DNA of 8,107 bases from Deltaproteobacteria bacterium (lineage in GTDB: Bacteria > Desulfobacterota > Syntrophia > Syntrophales > Smithellaceae): NCBI GenBank assembly GCA_017860985.1, contig JAGFXG010000041.1, positions 1 to 8,107 of the forward strand, in the 5' to 3' direction. Position 1 is the stretch's first letter; each line of letters opens with the position of its first letter. Under the pieces are notes generated by a model that was given only the letters and a program-made list of their open reading frames with translations, had not been told where the DNA came from and did not search any database. A program made the position numbers and the translations under genes. Of this stretch, positions 5,497 through 8,107 are shown piece by piece.

Positions 5497-6579
5497 ATGA
5501 AACAATCTAATAATCCGCTTATGAAATTCTACGATTATGCAGGTGTTATTCATCTGCACTCTTCATATTCTTTTGACGGCCATGCGCCGATGGAGGACAT
5601 CCTTTCCGCCGCTCAAAAAAACAACATTGATTTTTTAATGCTCACGGATCATGATCACCTGCAAGCCAGAAATGAGGGATGGGAGGGGTGGCAGGGAAAA
5701 ACCCTGATCATTGTCGGCGAAGAAATAGCGCCTCGCTTCAACCATTACCTTGCTTTTAACATCAAGGAACCTGTTGTCTGTTCTGACGATCCTGAAGGGA
5801 AAAATCCCCAAAAATATATCGACGCTGTGAACAATCAGGGAGGTTTTGGCATTATTGCCCATCCGGACCACGAAGGGACCGAAATGTTTCACGTGAAACA
5901 TTATTGCTGGAATGACTGGAAAATCAATGGTTATAAGGCCATCAGCGTCTGGGATTTTATGACGGACTGGCAAAAAAGCCTGCGTGGTTACGTAAGCGGC
6001 CTAATGAGTTTTCTTTTTCCGGCCTACTTTCTTAAAGGGCCGAGCAGCATGACCCTGGAAAGATGGGACGCCCTGAACCAGATAAAAAAAACCGTCGGCA
6101 TCGGTGAGCTGGACAATCACGCAAGCATAAAAACTCTCCTGGGAATACCCTTTGTCGCCTTCCCCTTCGACCGGGCCTTCAGATTTATACAAACACATGT
6201 TTTGACTGCAGAGAGATTCAGCGGTAACAGCCGGCAGGACACAGACATGGTATTTCAATCATTAATTCATGGGCGCTGCTATTTTGCCCTGGAATACTTC
6301 CGCTCCGCTCAAGGCTTTGAATTTTTCATCCAACAGGAAAATCAGGAATTTTATCAGGGAGACTCTTTCAAGCTCTCGGACACCGCTCTCCTATCGGTGT
6401 CATGTCCTGAAAAAGCAATGATTCGGATTATTAGAAACGGACGCGAATGGCTTCATGAGATTGGCAATCGTTTTTCTGCACCAATTGAGGAAGCCGGTGT
6501 CTATCGTGTCGAAATATTTTTAAAATCAGCAGGCAAATTCAGACCCTGGATCTTTTCCAACCCTGTTTTTGTAAATTAA
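5497..6579 (+). CDS. PHP-domain metal-dependent phosphoesterase-like protein
   Basis: The 360-residue protein carries the PHP motifs in order: HLHSSYSFDG (H19, H21), LTDHDH (D51-H54), GEEI (E75/E76) with H83, IIAHPDH (H122, H125) and GELDNHA (D206, H208). These residues build the di- or trinuclear metal site of PHP phosphoesterases, which include histidinol phosphatases and nucleotide or oligonucleotide phosphatases; the substrate here is unknown. The PHP part spans about 13-240. The last 90 residues look beta-rich and resemble the C-terminal sandwich seen in CehA-like PHP proteins, which is inference. There is no signal peptide. No good Shine-Dalgarno precedes the ATG at 5497, and an in-frame ATG at 5521 is an alternative. 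The protease terminator lies immediately upstream, so expression needs read-through or a promoter inside the protease gene. A parS palindrome lies in codons 130-135. Confidence 0.88.
   Translation: MKQSNNPLMKFYDYAGVIHLHSSYSFDGHAPMEDILSAAQKNNIDFLMLTDHDHLQARNEGWEGWQGKTLIIVGEEIAPRFNHYLAFNIKEPVVCSDDPEGKNPQKYIDAVNNQGGFGIIAHPDHEGTEMFHVKHYCWNDWKINGYKAISVWDFMTDWQKSLRGYVSGLMSFLFPAYFLKGPSSMTLERWDALNQIKKTVGIGELDNHASIKTLLGIPFVAFPFDRAFRFIQTHVLTAERFSGNSRQDTDMVFQSLIHGRCYFALEYFRSAQGFEFFIQQENQEFYQGDSFKLSDTALLSVSCPEKAMIRIIRNGREWLHEIGNRFSAPIEEAGVYRVEIFLKSAGKFRPWIFSNPVFVN
5883..5902. other. parS: parS-like centromere site (ParB binding palindrome)
   Basis: Positions 5885-5900 read TGTTTCACGTGAAACA, an exact match to the conserved chromosomal parS sequence known from Bacillus, Caulobacter and many other phyla. 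Flanking bases extend it to a perfect 20-bp palindrome (5883-5902). ParB loads at such sites, spreads, and recruits SMC and ParA for origin segregation. It lies inside the PHP gene, where it encodes M-F-H-V-K-H (130-135). An exact 16-mer in 8.1 kb is expected by chance about 2 times in a million, assuming equal base frequencies. ParB binding itself is inferred. Confidence 0.88.
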
Positions 6580-6669
6580 CTGCTTGGCTTTCCCTTCTTC
6601 AGGCGGTCATATTACGGAATGAAATCTGAATCGGGTCTTTGATTTTTCTCATGATTATTCTTTCGATGA
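6580..6669. other. Short intergenic gap between convergent genes
   Basis: These 90 bases separate the ends of the PHP and sigma-factor genes. I see no convincing hairpin with a T-run on either strand, no small ORF with an RBS and no repeat. Confidence 0.5.
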
Positions 6670-7545
6670 TCAGTGAATATTGAAAAGCTGCCTGAATTCA
6701 TCTTTCTTAATGGTGTCGCGCAACCACGCGGTCATATCCGGCGGATCATAAAATGGCTGCTGAACAAAAAGTTCTAAAAACGGGCTGTAATAGGACTTAT
6801 CGAAGACGTTAAGACGTTCGATCACAACATCTTTTACCGTCGGGCATCCTGGTTGACAGAATCTTGTTTCGCCCGGCTGAATCATTCCCAGGTCAAGAAA
6901 TGTCTTCAGCTTGTTTTCACAACGGCATGGATTGCTTTTATTTGCATGGCCGCAAACTCCATTCATATAGGAGTGCACTTTTCGCCGGCTGCGGGAAAGG
7001 AGTTTCCGGAAGCTGGCCTTCGAAACCTGTAGCAGTTCGGCACCCACGGCGTCAGTAACCGCAAAGACTGCGCCGACGAGAAAGGCCAGCCTTTCATTAC
7101 GGTTCAAGCACATGAGCATCCCCAACATGCACCCCGTCTTCAATTCTTCCGTAAGAATCTTACTGTCAGGATGAGAGAACTCCCGGTGATCGGGCAGCTT
7201 TTCAATGAGCGAAATATATGTGTCGAAGTCATGAATTCTCATTTCAAACTTTTGTTTTTTCATATCGAGGACATGATTGGCGACAATCCTGTAGAGCCAT
7301 GTCCTGAACATTCCTTTTTGCGGATCGTACGACGCAAGCCTCGTGATCATTTTAATAAGAATTTCCTGGGTGATATCGATTGCATCATCGCGATCCATCA
7401 CCATCCTGACGGCAATGTTGTATATCCACGCCTGATGACGCAAAATAAGCTTTTCCAGATCCTCCTGGCTTCCATGGACGGCAGAGTCAATCAAATCATG
7501 ATCTGACTCGTTTTCGTTGATCTTTTCGAGGAATGGGTTGAACAT
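6670..7545 (-). CDS. ECF-like sigma factor with Cys-rich C-terminal extension
   Basis: The 291-residue protein has a sigma70 region 2 (about 27-98) with DAIDITQEILIKMITRLASYDP and FRTWLYRIVANHVLD, matching the core-binding and -10 recognition helices, and a region 4 helix-turn-helix (about 138-192) with AVGAELLQVSKASFRKLLSRSRRKV. After region 4 comes an extension of about 95 residues with Cys at 198, 207, 209, 230 and 234 (VCGH, NPCRCE, FCQPGC), which may bind zinc or another metal. Usual ECF factors are 170-200 residues, so this one is long. No anti-sigma factor gene is next to it. The extension or the exported Rieske-like protein encoded 13 nt upstream may provide control, which is inference. 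A weak GAGAG lies upstream of the ATG at 7545. The closest description is a sigma factor of the NPCRC-tailed ECF type; the target genes are unknown. Confidence 0.87.
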   Translation of the reverse strand: MFNPFLEKINENESDHDLIDSAVHGSQEDLEKLILRHQAWIYNIAVRMVMDRDDAIDITQEILIKMITRLASYDPQKGMFRTWLYRIVANHVLDMKKQKFEMRIHDFDTYISLIEKLPDHREFSHPDSKILTEELKTGCMLGMLMCLNRNERLAFLVGAVFAVTDAVGAELLQVSKASFRKLLSRSRRKVHSYMNGVCGHANKSNPCRCENKLKTFLDLGMIQPGETRFCQPGCPTVKDVVIERLNVFDKSYYSPFLELFVQQPFYDPPDMTAWLRDTIKKDEFRQLFNIH

Positions 7546-7558
7546 TAAGACTCTCTTT

Positions 7559-8029
7559 TTATATCGTGATGGCTAACATATTGCCCTGAACAGAGGCTTC
7601 ATATCTCTGCAGTGGTTTTTTTGCCGGCCCTTTGACGTTTTCTCCACCCAATGCAAATGTTGAACTCCCCAGACTTGCACACTCAAAACGTTTATTTTTA
7701 TGATCATAGTCCACTTCAACACCTCTGTGCGGACATAATAAAGAAGCGATATGATAGGTGTTATCTTCAGTGTGAGCAACAATGATCCCCTGGGGTATAT
7801 ACTCGTTTATAATTTTAACGGCTCCCCCCGCCCGGGCCAACAATGGTTCCCTGGATAAATCGATCAGCAGCTTATTTCCTTTGCGGCCAAGGGCTTCCGG
7901 TTTGATTGCCATTGTATTGCCCTTCTTGGTAAAGGTAGCGCAACCGTTTAACCCGCAAAGACATGTTGATGTAACCACTACAGCCGCCGCACTTGCCTTT
8001 AAAAAATCTCTTCTTTTCATATACGGCAT
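7559..8029 (-). CDS. Tat-exported Rieske-like [2Fe-2S] protein lacking one ligand His
   Basis: This 156-residue protein begins with a twin-arginine signal (KRRDFLK at 5-11, then a hydrophobic stretch to about 30). LNGC at 27-30 is also a possible lipobox, so it may be a Tat-exported lipoprotein. A small Rieske domain follows. Box 1 is LCPHRG with C99 and H101. Box 2 should read C-x2-H-G-S but reads CASLGS, keeping C117 with L120 in the His position. The downstream GPAKKPLQRYE (134-144) is a normal Rieske C-terminal motif. The cluster ligand set is therefore three of four, and a normal Rieske centre is doubtful. The ATG at 8029 was chosen because GGAGGAG lies just upstream; the ATG at 8041 would place this Shine-Dalgarno inside the gene. 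It sits 13 nt before the sigma gene and is probably cotranscribed with it. The partner enzyme, if any, is not in the window. Confidence 0.82.
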   Translation of the reverse strand: MPYMKRRDFLKASAAAVVVTSTCLCGLNGCATFTKKGNTMAIKPEALGRKGNKLLIDLSREPLLARAGGAVKIINEYIPQGIIVAHTEDNTYHIASLLCPHRGVEVDYDHKNKRFECASLGSSTFALGGENVKGPAKKPLQRYEASVQGNMLAITI

Positions 8030-8032
8030 AGA

Positions 8033-8039
8033 CTCCTCC
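8033..8039 (-). promoter_or_regulatory. Ribosome binding site deciding the Rieske-like gene start
   Basis: GGAGGAG on the minus strand ends about 3 nt before the ATG at 8029. It overlaps the upstream in-frame ATG at 8041, which therefore is probably not used. Confidence 0.7.
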
Positions 8040-8045
8040 ATAATT

Positions 8046-8067
8046 TTTTCAGCACAGCTGCTGAAAA
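8046..8067. repeat. 9-bp inverted repeat in the leader of the Rieske/sigma unit
   Basis: TTTTCAGCA and TGCTGAAAA form perfect arms around a 4-nt loop, 5 nt upstream of the 8041 ATG. On the minus strand it could be an operator or a leader hairpin; it has no T-run after it on that strand, so it is not a clear terminator. Nothing else is evident in 8068-8107 beyond a weak TTGCTG and GAGAAT promoter-like pair 17 nt apart. Confidence 0.5.
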
Positions 8068-8107
8068 TGAGTTTTATTCTCTCTTATACGAACGAAAACA
8101 GCAAGTG

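Noticed and set aside
5484..5510. Short ATG-initiated ORF starting in the terminator arm, ahead of the PHP gene
   Set aside because: It is only eight codons long, has no RBS and lies inside the terminator hairpin; a leader peptide cannot be supported.
6580..6669. Terminator for the convergent PHP and sigma genes
   Set aside because: No stem with a T-run could be found by eye on either strand.
7573..7782. Alternative-frame minus-strand ORF inside the Rieske-like gene
   Set aside because: It overlaps a gene with clear Rieske motifs and a Tat signal, and has no recognisable domain of its own.
1..8107. CRISPR arrays, IS elements, att sites, tRNA or rRNA genes
   Set aside because: No regularly spaced repeats, transposase ORFs, terminal inverted repeats, or tRNA/rRNA-like conserved sequences were seen.

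Overview
The window looks like chromosomal DNA of a Gram-negative, probably anaerobic or syntrophic bacterium. The best guess is a Desulfobacterota (deltaproteobacterial) lineage. This rests on the permease-ATPase-MCE gene order, the style of the HtrA protease, the anaerobe-type flavin split-barrel protein and the moderate GC content; no marker gene settles it. Every gene here has an envelope, redox or regulatory role, and there is no phage, IS element, tRNA, rRNA or CRISPR array.

Positions 1-3759, minus strand: a tightly packed operon read right to left. The order is an MlaE-type permease, a shortened MlaF-like ATPase without Walker A, an MlaD-type MCE protein, a putative lipoprotein, a small FMN-binding split-barrel protein and a hemerythrin-like protein cut by the window edge. 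Four neighbouring genes are joined by three ATGA stop/start overlaps, so they are probably translationally coupled. The first three genes resemble a Mla-type phospholipid transport system. Its ATPase subunit has lost Walker A, the signature motif and both acidic Walker B residues, and the permease has lost the usual EQ-D-AL-type motif.

Positions 3760-3935: a divergent control region with a good sigma70-like promoter for the protease on the plus strand, a plausible promoter for the mla-like operon on the minus strand, and a short palindrome over the -10 of the latter.

Positions 3936-6579, plus strand: a complete periplasmic Do-family serine protease (HtrA/DegP) ending at a strong intrinsic terminator, then a PHP-domain metal-dependent phosphoesterase-like gene. 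Inside the PHP gene lies a perfect 16-bp match to the bacterial parS centromere (TGTTTCACGTGAAACA, positions 5885-5900), extended to a 20-bp perfect palindrome. This suggests that the window lies in the origin-proximal part of the chromosome and is a ParB loading site.

Positions 6580-8107, minus strand: a two-gene unit with a Tat-exported Rieske-like protein upstream of an ECF-like sigma factor that carries a Cys-rich C-terminal extension. The Rieske-like protein keeps the first Cys-x-His ligand pair and the second-box Cys, but has Leu where the last ligand His should be.

The most notable points are the parS site hidden in a coding region, the Walker-less ATPase in an otherwise intact Mla-like operon, and the ligand-deficient Rieske protein paired with a Cys-rich sigma factor.
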